Source of the DNA: Vandiemenella viatica
Taxonomy: Eukaryota; Arthropoda; Insecta; Orthoptera; Morabidae
Reading direction: 5' to 3'
Length of the DNA stretch: 64,000 nucleotides
Assembly: GCA_031002005.1 (NCBI GenBank)
Contig: CM061919.1
Location: 172,777,121 to 172,841,120, forward strand
Shown: piece by piece, positions 1 through 12,000 of the stretch
Position numbering within the stretch: the stretch's first letter is position 1
Layout: every line of letters starts with the position of its first letter
Translations under genes and position numbers: made by a program
The notes under the pieces: model-generated
The model's input: the letters and a program-made list of their open reading frames with translations, nothing else
The model's database searches: none
What the model was told of the DNA's origin: nothing

Positions 1-1048
1 CCATCTTTGCCTTTTGATCAGTTGCAGAGTGTCCCAAAATGTGAGAGGCTGGTAGAGCTAGGTAGCACATTGCACTCCCGGCAGGAAGTTGGTGTGTGTA
101 GACCCATGTGCTGCAGCAGACATCTTAGATTTTTGGTAGTGCCATGGAACTAACATGTGACTTTTGAATTTCATTAAGGGGTTTGCTCTGGTCTGATCGC
201 TTTCCATTACTTGCAATCTAAAATTTGGTGAAGAATTTTCCGATAGCCATCAATTGATCTGGACTTGTAATTATTTCCAAGAATATAGTGAACTTTAACT
301 TTGAAACAATAGCAATGACTTTCTTTCATGATGTTAACCTAACCTTTCCTTCCTTAGGATTTAAATCAAGACAAGTGACGAGATAAGTTTATGCAATTGA
401 TAATCCAGTGACAAATATAATATACGGTACAGCAGTTTTGTCCCTTATATGGGATCAAAGTTGCCGACAAGTGTTTATTGAAAGCCGGTAAACATTTGGT
501 TGTTACACTATCTTTCTTTAATGCAAACTCAGAACCTTTAATTAACTGCTTTTAACTTTATAAAAATCTTTAGGGACTACTTCCCTTACTTGACGCCTCT
601 GAATGCTTCACTTTTATCCCTTCAAATGACATCACTAAGTGCTATTCTTATCTGTGTTCTCAAAGCTCCCTTACAATGACTAAGGACAAACCCTGTCCTG
701 TTACAGCCTCCATTATACGTTTCATCAGAAACATCTTGCATACAGCCTGCTAACTGAGATTCACATGAATATCCTTGGCTAAATCCATGTTTCATTTTGG
801 AAACTAGTTTCTTTCCTCACAAATATTTCTGATGTGGTTACACAATGCTCTCACCATCAATTTATCTACCATTGAAGTCAAGGTAACTGGCCTGTGAACC
901 TTCTCATAGATAAACTTAACAATCACCACATTTAAATTTAATTACATTGATGTTTACATGAACTTTCAAAAGTTACTTATGTAGTATAAATGACCATGGA
1001 AAAATATATAACATCATCTGAAGAATATGCTTATGTAGTAAGTCTTAC
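1..1048 (-). other. GDH intron 5 (partial) with decayed LTR-like repeat
   Basis: Intron of the minus-strand GDH gene that runs off the left edge; the donor GTAAGACT reads on the minus strand at 1048-1041. Bases about 180-385 resemble four other places in the window (28277-28460, 29870-30065, 31840-32010, 41430-41606) that share a weak pattern of AAGAATATAGTGA followed by a pyrimidine-rich stretch and a TGGCGACC-like end. This is read as the end of a decayed LTR. No other coding signal is seen. Confidence 0.4.
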
Positions 1049-1165
1049 ATTCACATCTATTCCACTTTCATTAAAAATTGCAGTTTCTTCTTCTTGAACT
1101 CCTACAAGTTTTGCTCCAGCTTCTGAAAGGTATTTAGCACTGTACCTCCCAACATTCCCAAATCC
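1049..1165 (-). CDS. GDH exon 5: NAD-binding glycine motif
   Basis: A 117-base exon of exactly 39 codons, beginning [20 protein letters not shown] and ending in GIDVN. GFGNVG is the dinucleotide-binding loop of GDH. The acceptor TTTCTTTCAG precedes it on the minus strand and the donor GTAAGACT follows the last AAT codon; both flanking introns are phase 0. After the glycine loop the acidic stretch QEEE stands where housekeeping animal GDH has a Gly-Glu pair, so the acidic residue that typically contacts the adenosine ribose is retained. The next exon lies left of the window. Confidence 0.9.
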
Positions 1166-1479
1166 CTGAAAGAAAACATAAAAAAGGATGAATAAAATAT
1201 AAATATTAAAGCATGTCTGAAAAGAAAGGTTACAGTGACTGGTATTCATTCAATGTATTTTTATTTGACAAAGCATACACAACACATTATAGACAGTATT
1301 TTTCATTATAGTTGCCACCATTGTCTCAATATTAGTTTCTGTATCGCATTGTCTTAGAAGTTTACTGCCTGATGCTGGAATCACATTTACATTTTAGTAA
1401 TTATATCTTCACCCATCAGTTCAGTTAGTTGTGACATAATATTGGTATCTTATGCCTGATAAATAGTTAGCTGGTTTTC
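1166..1479. other. Intron sequence, nothing recognised
   Basis: Start of the 38-kb fourth GDH intron (3' side). AT-rich sequence without a recognised element apart from the acceptor tract next to exon 5. Confidence 0.5.
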
Positions 1480-1709
1480 ATCATCAGGGCATGAGTGGCA
1501 GGGTACCACAGGTAACAATACACCAATCCTAATCACCAGATTGTGGGCCAAAGTCCTGGGTTAAATCCCGAACCTCTCCACATTGCATATGTAGTGAGGG
1601 AATGCAACACTGTTGATGGTGATTCATCTGTCAGATGGGGACATTAAGCTTGGCAACCCTCAGGCGACCTTTGGAAGAATAGACTTGAATGGACTGACAG
1701 CAGGTTTCA
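1480..1709 (+). repeat. tRNA-derived SINE-like retroposon
   Basis: A B-box-like stretch, GGGTTAAATCC, lies near 1558-1570 and is followed by a body typical of arthropod tRNA-derived SINEs (GTGAGGGAATGCAACACTGTTGATGG, then an AGATGGGGACATTAAGC stretch). The A-box side (about 1490-1520) is degraded. It does not fold as an intact tRNA and has no clear A tail or duplication; the hAT-like target duplication begins right at its end. Confidence 0.5.
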
Positions 1710-2626
1710 CCTTTACCCAGGGGCGTAGCTATTGGAAAGCTAGGGTGTGTTAGGATCCAAACCCATACCGGGGTACGTATCGGCTTGTACACCTAAACTT
1801 GAGTTCTTCCAAAATGTTACCAAAAGTTCAAGAAAAGTTCTATAACCGTGAAAAACCTTGGAGAATGCTAACTGTAATGATGAAGACGGTCGCCACTCAC
1901 AGAATTAACCTCCTGTAAGAAAGGTACTAAGTTAGAAATAAAAGTTGAAGTCAGGATCACTAAAGGATATATTCTTAAAATTTTCACTGAATTTACATTA
2001 AGTCACAGTTGGCAATGGCAATCGGAGTAAATCATAAAGCCGAAGATCACAAGTCATGAAACAGAACAGACCGCTCCACCCCGAAATGAAAGTAAAAGTT
2101 AAAGTTCCGGCACTGACGTACACATGTCGTCAAAGTTCAAAGTTCTACGGTTGGCAATTCCGATGGTCAGCCATGTTTGTTCCGGTCTCCCATGACCACC
2201 CGCGAGCCGGTCTCACTCAAATTCGATAAACAATGTGCTACATGCTATCCCGACCAAGTGTTTCCACGAACTGCCTCGAAGTGAGCGACCGGCCTACGTT
2301 TATCAGAAATGACCTACTGACCTAAACAACAGGCTATCTAGAAAAAATTTTGTCAACGGAGAACTTCCAGAAAATCACAAGATGTAGAGCGTAACTAAAC
2401 GAGTGTGGTGATGTGGTTGGTTTTGTTCTCAGAGCTTCCAGACCGGTGTAAATGATTTTTGAAAGTTGGTTAATCGGAAAGCTCAAATGTCTTTAGTACT
2501 GCCGAACGTCACGTCCGGAATATGAATTTGCTAAAGTTTAAAATATCAAGTTTAGGCTATTTGCAAACTATTCTCCTGTTCCTGCTGCTTCCCAGGAGGT
2601 AAAAAATTTTCCAAATCGGTCAAGCA

Positions 2627-3970
2627 CAGGGTGTCCACAAATGAATATCGGGGTTTTAATGCTTTATAAGATTTATTACATTATCCTTACAGTTATAAAT
2701 GATATGTCAAATTAAAGAGCAACTCAAACAGTTTTGTTCATTGGAACTAGTGCGCATCTGCATGAAATGTTTCCGCTGCGATCTGCTAGAATGCGGTAGT
2801 AGCAAAGATGGAGACTAGTGAAGAGAAAGCGTTTTGTGTTTTACAGTTTGTAAAGACTGAATCTGTAGTTACTGTGCAGCGTGCGTTCCGCATTAAGTTC
2901 GGGCGTGATCCTCCAAGTGACAATAACATCTGTAGATGGTATCATCAGTTTGAAGATACAGGCTGCCTTTGTAAAGGGAAGAGCGCGGGACGACCAAGAG
3001 TTAGCGAAGAGACTGTAGAGCGAGAGAAAGAGTCGTTCACTCGTAGCCCAAAGAAATCTGTTCGGAAGGCTAGTCGCGAATTAGAAATTTCTAAGTCAAC
3101 TGTTTGGAAAGTTTTAAGGAAACGCTTGCAACTACGTCCTTACCGTTTACAGTTGTTACAGGCTCTAAAGCCTGCAGACCATGGTTTACGTGCCAAATTC
3201 GCTAACGAAATGTTGTTACATGACGATGAAGATTTTCTACATCATGTTGTCTTCAGTGATGAATCGAACTTTCACCTCAGTGGACATGTTAACACTCATA
3301 ATGTGCGGATCTGGGGCTCGGAAAATCCTCAAGAGATGCAACGAGACTCCCCTAAAATCAATGTTTTTTGTGCCGTATCACGGCGGAAAGTTTACGGACC
3401 TTTCTTTTTTGATGAACCGACTGTAACTGGTACTTCTTACCTTGATTCACTAGAGCAATGGCTCTTCCCTCAGTTGGAACAATATGAACCAGAGAACTTC
3501 ATTTTCCAGCAAGATGGTGCGCCACCTCACTGGCATAACGAAGTACGCGGTTGGTTGAACGTAACTGTACCCGACCGCTGGATTGGCCGTAAGGGGCCCA
3601 ATGACAGAGCTTGCTATGCGTGGCCTCCACGTTCACCTGACCTAACGCCATGCGATTTCTACCTATGGGGTTTCATCAAGGATCGTGTGTATGTGCCTCC
3701 GTTACCAGCCGACCTCCTTGAATTACGACAGAGGATTGAAGCAGCTGTTGCAACAGTTACTGAAGACACACTGCTCAACGTTTGGGAAGAACTCGGCTAC
3801 AAACTTGATGTGTGCCGTGTGACAAATGGTGCCCACATAGAACACTTGTAAGCTTGTATATAAAACTGTTTGAGTTGCTCTTTCATTTCACATACCATTT
3901 ATAACTGTAAGGATAATGTAATAAATCTTATAAAGCATTAAAACCCCGATATTCATTTGTGGACACCCTG
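2627..3970 (+). mobile_element. Tc1/mariner-superfamily transposon, apparently complete
   Basis: Inverted ends of roughly 75-80 bases start CAGGGTGTCCACAAATGAAT and include the complement of the 3' end (3890-3970). The right end is followed by TA, and the left end is preceded by CA, read as a decayed TA duplication. Comparison of the two arms of the surrounding inverted repeat shows sequence missing from the right arm exactly here, which independently marks it as a later insertion. It encodes one uninterrupted transposase. Confidence 0.9.
2808..3851 (+). CDS. Mariner-like transposase, DUF4817-type N-terminus, intact 347 aa
   Basis: Cut-and-paste transposase that would bind the element's own inverted ends and cleave with a DDD catalytic triad. 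The N-terminal ~110 residues are helix-turn-helix-like (AFCVLQFVKTESV, then RWYHQFEDTGCL and KSAGRPRVS). Catalytic candidates are D151 in FSDESNFHLSG, D236 in FQQDGAPPHW and D283 in SPDLTPCDFYLWG. By my count 46 residues separate the last two acids, longer than the 34 of classical mariner because of an insert around WIGRKGPNDRACYAW. The C-terminus ends CRVTNGAHIEHL. The ATG at 2808 follows the 5' end by about 180 bases and the frame is open throughout, so the copy could still be active. Related proteins are common in insect genomes (recalled, not searched). Confidence 0.88.
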   Translation: METSEEKAFCVLQFVKTESVVTVQRAFRIKFGRDPPSDNNICRWYHQFEDTGCLCKGKSAGRPRVSEETVEREKESFTRSPKKSVRKASRELEISKSTVWKVLRKRLQLRPYRLQLLQALKPADHGLRAKFANEMLLHDDEDFLHHVVFSDESNFHLSGHVNTHNVRIWGSENPQEMQRDSPKINVFCAVSRRKVYGPFFFDEPTVTGTSYLDSLEQWLFPQLEQYEPENFIFQQDGAPPHWHNEVRGWLNVTVPDRWIGRKGPNDRACYAWPPRSPDLTPCDFYLWGFIKDRVYVPPLPADLLELRQRIEAAVATVTEDTLLNVWEELGYKLDVCRVTNGAHIEHL

Positions 3971-6900
3971 TATATCGAAAGTTATGGAATTTCTAAAATT
4001 TGGTAGTTTTTCCAGCATTACTCAATTTTATTCACTCTTTATTTACAGCTTGTTTCTGCCTGAGACTATTTTTAAAATGTTCCTTTATTTATTTTGAGTG
4101 TTTAGGGAAAGTTTTTAGTTCGTGAAATATGTTAGCCAGACCGAAATTCTGTATACTAGTTAGCCGTTACTGCGTAGTAGGATTACAATTTTTAACTTAT
4201 TTGTATCTTTTATTTATCGCTTGATGGCTATTGGAAACTTTAAGAATATTAAAGGATATGTTATAGAGTGTTGTTAAATTTACTTTTGGAGCTCTGAAAT
4301 TACTTGGCTGGACTGAAACATTTTATTGAAATTATCACATGATTCGATGTTTTCAAAATCATATTTACTGCTCTACACCTGTCGGAAACTGTGAGTTATT
4401 GGTGAATTTAATATAAAACGGTTAAATTATTATTATACCAGTGCTTTAGTGCATCTAAATGTGTGGAATATTAGTTCTATTGTTGTTTAAACAAATCTGT
4501 TTACTTGTAATTATGGAAACCTATGGATTACGCTCATTTAGGTAAGTTTTACAATTTATATTTTATTAGAAACTGCTTATTTATCATTATTATGTCCTGT
4601 TTATTTACTTTTCTAAACCTGAAGTGTTGTTGTCTCTATTTTAAGAAACAAGCAAAGATTCATTTGTTCTGTGAAATACTTCTATTTTTTGTGGAATACT
4701 ACTATTTTGGTGAAACATTGTCACCTCCACATTACCACATTCTGAGAATTTTAGAGTTAAGACATTTTTCTTTTATATTATGATGTTTTTCTTTTGTGTT
4801 TGGAAAATTTTTGTAAACAATGTACATGTAATAATTTCCTGAATGTTTAGGTTTAAGAATTCTCATTTTTTCTTTGTAATATTTTGTTCTCTATTTTTGA
4901 ATTTGGATATTACTCTGTTTAATATTTTTAATTTCTATGTGACATTTGGAATTTTTGATACGTATTTTGGAATTTTTATAGCACTCTTACATTTATAACT
5001 TTTTCGGTGTTCTTTTCAATGTTTTAAAATTATAATAATTTAAAGAGTGAATGAGTAAATACTTTCATATTTTTGTAGTAACTTTTGGAGTGAATGAGGA
5101 AACAGAACAACCGTTCAGATTTAGGGATAGGTTAGTTTTTGGGAATTTTTGGGGATTTTATCTTTCTTTTTGGGGTTTTCTTTCTTTTCTTTAAGATTTC
5201 AGCCAGTTTTTTTGCGTTTCAAAAAATGACTTCAATCTTCCAGGGGCATGTAAGCTACCTTACTCCTTATTTTCAATATTTAGTTAAAATCCGACGAAGA
5301 TTGAGGTTAACATTCATTACATGATACCATAGTTTGAAATCGAGATAACAACACTTTAGGTTCAGAAAAGTAAATAAACAACACATAACAACCTTAAATA
5401 AGAAGTTTCTAATAAAATATAAACCATAAACTTACCTAAATGAGCGTAATCCATAATAATTCTGAAGTAGAGTAAACAGATTTGGTTAAACAACCACATC
5501 ACTAATATTCCACATAATTGACCACTGTAAAGCACTTTGATAATGATAATTTCACCATTTGATATTAAATTCACCAATAACTCGCAGTTCCAGACTAATT
5601 TAAAGCAGTAAATATGGTTTTTAAAGCATAACCCCATGCGTTAATTTCAATAATAAATTCCAGCACATCTGAGTAATTTCAGAGCCTCAAGAGTCGATTT
5701 AAACAAAATACATAACCGGCAAGTCAATATTCTCTAAGTTTCCAATAGCCATCAACTAATAATCAGAAGATATAAACAAGTTAAAATTCGTTATCCTGTG
5801 ACGTCGTAGAAACCAATTTGCAATTTGAATTTCTATCTGGCAAACATATTTCATGAACCAAAAACTTTTCTAAAGCACTTAAATTAAATAAAGGTATGTT
5901 TTAAAAATAGTTTCAGGCCATAACCAACTTTAAAGAAAAAGTGAAGAAAATCTTGCACCACCAGGAAATCAGCAAATTTTAGAAATTCAATAACTTTTGA
6001 CATCCTAAATCGATTTAAAAGATTTTTACACCACTGAACTCAGCAGAGGCTGGGGAACACTTTAAACATAGTATAAACTTGATACTTTAAACTTTAGCAA
6101 GTTCATATTCCGGACGTGACGTGTTGCAGTACTAAAGTCATTTGAGCTTTCCGATTAACCAACTTTCAAAAATCATTTACACCGGTCTGGAAGCTCTGAG
6201 AACAAAACCAACCACATCACCACACTCGTTTAGTTACGCTCTACATCTTGTGATTTTCTGGAAGTTCTCCGTTGACAAAATTTTTTCTAGATAGCCTGTT
6301 GTTTAGGTCACTAGGTCATTTCTGATAAAGGTAGGCCGGTTGCTCGCTTCGAGGCAGTTCGTGGAAACAGTTGGTCGGGATAGCATGTAGCACACTGTTT
6401 ATCGAATTTGAGTGAGACCGGCTCGCGGGTGGTCATGGGAGACCGGAACAAACATGGCTGACCATCGGAATTGCCAACCGTAGAACTTTGAACTTTGACG
6501 ACATGTGTACGTCAGTGCCGGAACTTTAACTTTTACTTTCATTTCGGGGTGGAGCGGTCTGTTCTGTTTCATGACTTTTGATCTTTGGCTTAATGATTTA
6601 CTCCGATTGCCATTGCTAGCTGTGACTTAATTTAAATTCAGTGAAAATTTTAAGAATATATCCTTTAGTGATCCTGACTTCAACTTTTATTTCTAACTTA
6701 GTACCTTTCTTACAGGAGGTTAATTCTGTGACTGGCGACCGTCTTCATCATTCCACTTAGCATTCTCCAAGGTTTTTCAAGGTTATAGAACTTTTCTCGG
6801 ACTTTTGATAACATTTTGGAAGAACTCAAGTTTAGGTGTACAAGCCGATACGTACCCCGGTATGGGTTTGGATCCTAACAGGTGGTGCATGCACCGGGAC

Positions 6901-7111
6901 CCTTGAACTCAGGGGACCCCACGCGGAGCTCAGGGGGCTTAAGCTCAAGTCAGGGGGCTCCATAAAGCTCAGAGAGCCCCTGCCAGCAAACCTCACAAGA
7001 CTTAGTAGAGCTAAAAAAAAAGGTCACTCATCTGGCCTGAGGGCCCAAAATATTTTTATTTTTTTTTTACACTGGGGCCCTTGTAAACCTAGCTATGCCG
7101 TTGCCTTTACC

Positions 7112-7690
7112 CTTCATTACTTTCCATTCATTTTCTAAAAAAACAACACACTACCAAACATACACACATCACAGTCATTCACACCAAACAATGACACATA
7201 AATAAACTTCTATCACTGAGGAAGGAGATGAGAAATTACCCCAGTTGTCATATAGCCTAAATTTTGTTAATAAATTGCAAGAATTAGTTAAAAGAGCTGC
7301 GAGTTCATAAAAATCCAACAGTAAAGTATGTTTAAAAGCATTTTCTGGTCATTTTTGAGCAAAAAGTAGGACTAAATAGTAAAGTTCGATCATGATAAAT
7401 TATCAAAAATGGTTATATAAGGAGAATAGCTTATTTTGGAATAGAATTTTTTCCTTCATATACAGAGATGCAGTAGGTGACCATGATGCAAATGAGGTAT
7501 AACACTTTAGGTTTATAAAATACTACTAAAAACATATTTGAGATTGAAGTTGAAAAATAACATGCGGTCAAAAAGCTGTCAAAATAGTAAATTGAATTCA
7601 CAGCTCCAAGTTTTTAAGTTACAGGAAAGCTTCATAACTGTTGAAAATTTTTAAATATATTATATCAAAATTTATAATCAATAGGTAAAG

Positions 7691-7731
<41 letters not shown>

Positions 7732-8275
7732 GGGACGATTCTGTAAGAAGTATAAATTTTTACACTGCGGAATTCAGTTATTTACAGACATCAGAGCATG
7801 TTTAAAACACAGTAGAGTATGTTTATATGGACACTGAATGATTTTTGTAAAGATTTTGGATGTATTTTGGCCAGGTAGAGGAAAAGAAGATTTTAAATTT
7901 AAACAAGAGAATGGCAGAATGGTGTCACGAACCGAAATCACAAAGTTTGTAGACAAGAAAGGAAGCTATATTAAGGAGAGCAGATAACAGATTATAAACA
8001 TCACTATCATATAGGAAATTGGCTTCTGTAACATTTGGCATACATTTCAGCCCTGTATCACAGGTACTTTTTGGAGCTAAAGAATATTGAAGGATTTAGT
8101 AACACAACAGCAGTTTTCATTAAGAAATATAATTGTAATCAAGCTCTGTTATATATCAAAAGATGTGGGATGAATTGTAGATGATTTTAAAGTAAGATTT
8201 AACACTTTAAGTCAAAGTCTTTTTAAATGAGAGGAAATTTATATTTTGTAACTTTAGGAATTTTTTTTTTATAGA
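7112..8275. other. Intron with A36 tract; no gene
   Basis: AT-rich sequence with a run of about 36 A at 7695-7730. The flanks carry weakly repeated phrases of the type found at 26.9-28.0 and 30.3-31.5 kb (decayed LTR U3-like material). The short frame at 7774-7956 (minus) shows no recognisable domain. Confidence 0.4.
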
Positions 8276-8496
8276 CTAGCTGTTACCCGCAACTTCGTAC
8301 GCGTGGACTTGGAGTTTCAATTCCAGAATTGGATATAGAAAACTGTTAGTAACGTAAGATTTGTCCCAAACAACACCGAGTCGACATAATATGATGGAAA
8401 GCCATCATTATATCATCCTATCATCTAATCTGTCTCATGAAGAGAATCAATTTACAACATATTTAAAAACAGAAAAGTAAGCGAAGGTGCGGGGAT

Positions 8497-8527
<31 letters not shown>

Positions 8528-9040
8528 GGTTAACTGATGTCAGCTTTATTTCAGCTTGGTTTTTTCTTCTTTATTCAACATGAGCATCTGAATCTTATAA
8601 TCTAATAGCAGCACATTGTCTTCTAGACCTGCACCTTAGGCCAGGTTTACGTCCGTAAGGCATGTCAAAAAGGAAGACAAATTGGTGCCAGAAACTTTTA
8701 TACAGACACAAATGAATAGTACAGTGCAGAGCAAATTGACTTCTATACTAAATAATAAGTTTTGTTTCTTATCGAAATTTATTAATAAATCAAACACTAA
8801 CAGATTGCGTGACTGAGCAACCAACGTAAAATTACAGACTAACACACGAATCTGTCTGTCTTTCATCATTAAATAAGTTCTTAAAATTTCGTGACTAAAA
8901 TTGTTATTCATGCCGAAAAAATGTCCTGTGTCCTTCCTACACTATTTCATTGTTAAATTCCATCAAAATTGATATAGCCATTTAGTCGTCAAAACGTAAC
9001 AAAAAGACAGAAACTTACTTCCACATTTATAATATAATAG
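8276..9040 (-). mobile_element. Helitron-like non-autonomous element, short copy
   Basis: On the minus strand the right-hand terminus reads GCGGGTAACAGCTAG followed by T at 8275 (CTRRT rule), preceded by a degraded GC-rich hairpin (GCGTACGAAGTTGCG). The opposite end near 9036 begins TATATTATAAATGTGG, a start typical of small arthropod elements that share this 3' end. There is no Rep/helicase coding. A TG repeat (8496-8510) and 19 G (8511-8529) are inside. Confidence 0.5.
8496..8529. repeat. Microsatellite (TG)n followed by G19
   Basis: Simple repeat inside the short Helitron-like copy. The G run makes the exact length uncertain in any assembly. Confidence 0.9.
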
Positions 9041-9048
9041 CTGGTACC

Positions 9049-12000
9049 CACAACTTCGTTCGTGATTGTAAAGTATTCATATTGACAGCTGTAGACATCT
9101 AAACACCATAATGCACGATGGGAGACTCGATACTATTACCACACACAAATACCAGTCTTCTGCGCTATGTAGTTCCGGCAGCAAAGTAAAATTTACGGAT
9201 ACACACAAGTCTTTGGATGAAATACGAAAATATTCATGATCGACCAATTTCGAACACCATATCTCACACACTCCCACAGTTACCGAATTTCGGCCAACGT
9301 TGTGATCGATGGGTGACTCTGTGTTACTACTACACACAAACGCCAGTTATCTGTGATCTATAGTTTTCGCTGAAAAGTGATACACCATGACACTTTTGTC
9401 TTTGGCAGGAGTATGAAATTGCCACAGGTCGATCACTTTCAACCCCCATATCTCCTACACCCCAATAGCTACCGACATCTAACAACCATAGGGTACTACA
9501 TGAGATACGATTCTACTACCAAACACAAACACCAATGCTCTATGCTATGTAGTTGTGGCAGAAAATTGACATATGCGGAGACAGTCGAAATACAAAAATA
9601 TCCTTGGTCGGCCACTTACAACCACCATATCTACCACAGTACCACAGTTTCTGAAAATCGGTCGCTGTTGTGATCGAAAGGTGACTCTGTGCTACTACTA
9701 CACACAAACACCAGTTATCTGTGATCTATAGTTTCCGCTGAAAAGTGATACACCATGACACTTTTGTCTTTGGCAGAAGTATGAAATTGCCACAGGTCGA
9801 TCACTTTCAACCCCCATATCTCCCCCACCCCCATAGCTACCGACATCAAACAACAATAGTGCACTACATGAGATACGATTCTACTACCATACACAAACAT
9901 CAATGTTCTATGCTATGTAGTTGTGGCAGAAAAGTGACATATGCGGAAACAGTCGAAATTCGAAAATATCCTTGGTCGGCCACTTACTACCACTATATCT
10001 ACCATAGTAACACAGTTTCTGAAATTCGGCCGCTGTTGTGATCGAAAGGTGACGCTGTGCTACTACTACACACAAACGCCAGTTATCTGTGATCTATAGT
10101 TTTCGCTGAAAAGTGATACACCATTACACTTTTGTCTTTGGCAGAAGTATGAAATTGACACAGGTCGATCACTTTCAACCCCCATATCTCCCACACCCCC
10201 ATAGCTACCGACATCTAACAACCATAGTGCACTACATGAGATACGATTCTACTACCATACACAAACACCAATGTTCTATGCTATGTAGTTGTGGCAGAAA
10301 AGTGACATATGCGGAGACAGTCGAAATTCGAAAATATCCTTGGTTGGCCACTTACAACCACCATATCTACCATAGTAACACAGTTTCTGAAATTCGGCCG
10401 CTGTTGTGAACGAAAGGTGACTCTGTGTTACTACTACACACAAACGCCAGTTATCTGTGATCTATAGTTTTCGCTGAAAAGTGATACACCATGACACTTT
10501 TGTCTTTGGCAGGAGTATGAAATTGCCACAGGTCGATCATTTTCAACCCCCATATCTCCCACACCCCCATAGCTACCGACATCTAACAACCATAGTGCGC
10601 TACATGAGATACGATTCTACTACCAAACACAAACACCAATGCTCTATGCTATGTAGTTGTGGCAGAAAAGTGACATATGCGGAAACAGTCGAAATTCGAA
10701 AATATCCTTGGTCGGCCACTTACTACCACTATATCTACCATAGTAACACAGTTTCTGAAATTCGGCCGCTGTTGTGATCGAAAGGTGACGCTGTGCTACT
10801 ACTACACACAAACGCCAGTTATCTGTGATCTATAGTTTTCGCTGAAAAGTGATACACCATTACACTTTTGTCTTTGGCAGAAGTATGAAATTGACACAGG
10901 TCGATCACTTTCAACCCCCATATCTCCCACACCCCCATAGCTACCGACATCTAACAACCATAGTGCACTACATGAGATACGATTCTACTACCATACACAA
11001 ACACCAATGTTCTATGCTATGTAGTTGTGGCAGAAAAGTGACATATGCGGAGACAGTCGAAATTCGAAAATATCCTTGGTTGGCCACTTACAACCACCAT
11101 ATCTACCATAGTAACACAGTTTCTGAAATTCGGCCGCTGTTGTGATCGAAAGGTGACTCTGTGCTACTACTACACACAAACGCCAGTTATCTGTGATCTA
11201 TAGTTTTCGCTGAAAAGTGATACACCATGACACTTTTGTCTTTGGCAGGAGTATGAAATTGCCACAGGTCGATCACTTTCAACCCCCATATCTCCCACAC
11301 CCCCATAGCTACCGACATCTAACAACCATAGTGCGCTACATGAGATACGATTCTACTACCAAACACAAACACCAATGCTCTATGCTATGTAGTTGTGGCA
11401 GAAAAGTGACATATGCGGAGACAGTCGAAATACGAAAATATCCTTCGTCGGCCACTTACAACCACCATATCTACCACAGTACCACAGTTTCTGAAATCGG
11501 CCGCTGTTGTGATCGAAAGGTGACTCTGTGCTGCTACTACACACAAACACCAGTTATCTGTGATCTATAGTTTTCGCTGAAAAGTGATACACCATGACAC
11601 TTTTGTCTTTGGCAGAAGTATGAAATTGCCACAGGTCGATCACTTTCAACCCCCATATCTCCCGCACCCCCTATAGCTACCGACATCTAACAACCATAGT
11701 GCACTACATGAGATACGATTCTACTACCAAACACAAACACCAATGCTCTATGCTATGTAGTTGTGGCAGAAAAGTGACATATGCGGAGACAGTCGAAATA
11801 CGAAAATATCCTTGGTCGGCCACTTACAACCACCATATCTACCACAGTACCACAGTTTCTGAAAATCGGCCCTTGTTGTGATCGAAAGCTGAGTCTGTGC
11901 TGCTACTACACACAAACACCAGTTATCTGTGATCTATAGTTTCCGCTGAAAAGTGATACACCATGACACTTTTGTCTTTGGCAGAAGTATGAAATTGACA

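Larger units (their letters stand above)
1748..6880. repeat. Giant inverted repeat: left arm 1748-4654, right arm 5341-6880
   Basis: The left arm, minus the mariner at 2627-3970, is the reverse complement of 5341-6880: about 1.5 kb per arm around a spacer of roughly 690 bases. The outermost ~800 bases (1748-2560 against 6070-6880) are near-identical by eye, whereas the inner halves (3972-4654 against 5341-6010) match clearly less well. The termini are TGTTAGGATCC...GGATCCTAACA, flanked by GGTG on both sides (a possible 4-base duplication). Each arm contains TGGCGACC (6733-6740 plus; 1888-1895 minus) preceded by the same LTR-end-like sequence found elsewhere in the window. Short reading frames with the shared start MDYAHLGKF on both arms are mirror images, not genes. 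Confidence 0.75.
1718..7103. mobile_element. hAT-like outer element (CAGGGGCGTAGCTA ends, 8-bp duplication)
   Basis: CCTTTACC occurs at 1710-1717 and again at 7104-7111. Immediately inside, the left end reads CAGGGGCGTAGCTA and the right end, reverse-complemented, reads CAACGGCATAGCTA (11 of 14 match). Eight-base duplications and CA-starting short inverted ends are hallmarks of hAT elements. The right subterminal part (6890-7085) carries several CAGGGG/GGGGCTC blocks and GGGCCC boxes, as seen in non-autonomous hATs. No hAT transposase is inside; almost all of the interior is the inverted-repeat insertion at 1748-6880. The assignment to hAT is inference from ends and duplication only. Confidence 0.55.

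Noticed and set aside
1049..1165. Bacterial contamination as the source of the GDH sequence
   Set aside because: Five exons with GT-AG junctions, a mitochondrial presequence and insect transposons in the introns show a nuclear animal gene.
4523..5637. Paired frames starting MDYAHLGKF on both arms as a conserved protein
   Set aside because: They are mirror images created by the inverted repeat, very hydrophobic and AT-driven.
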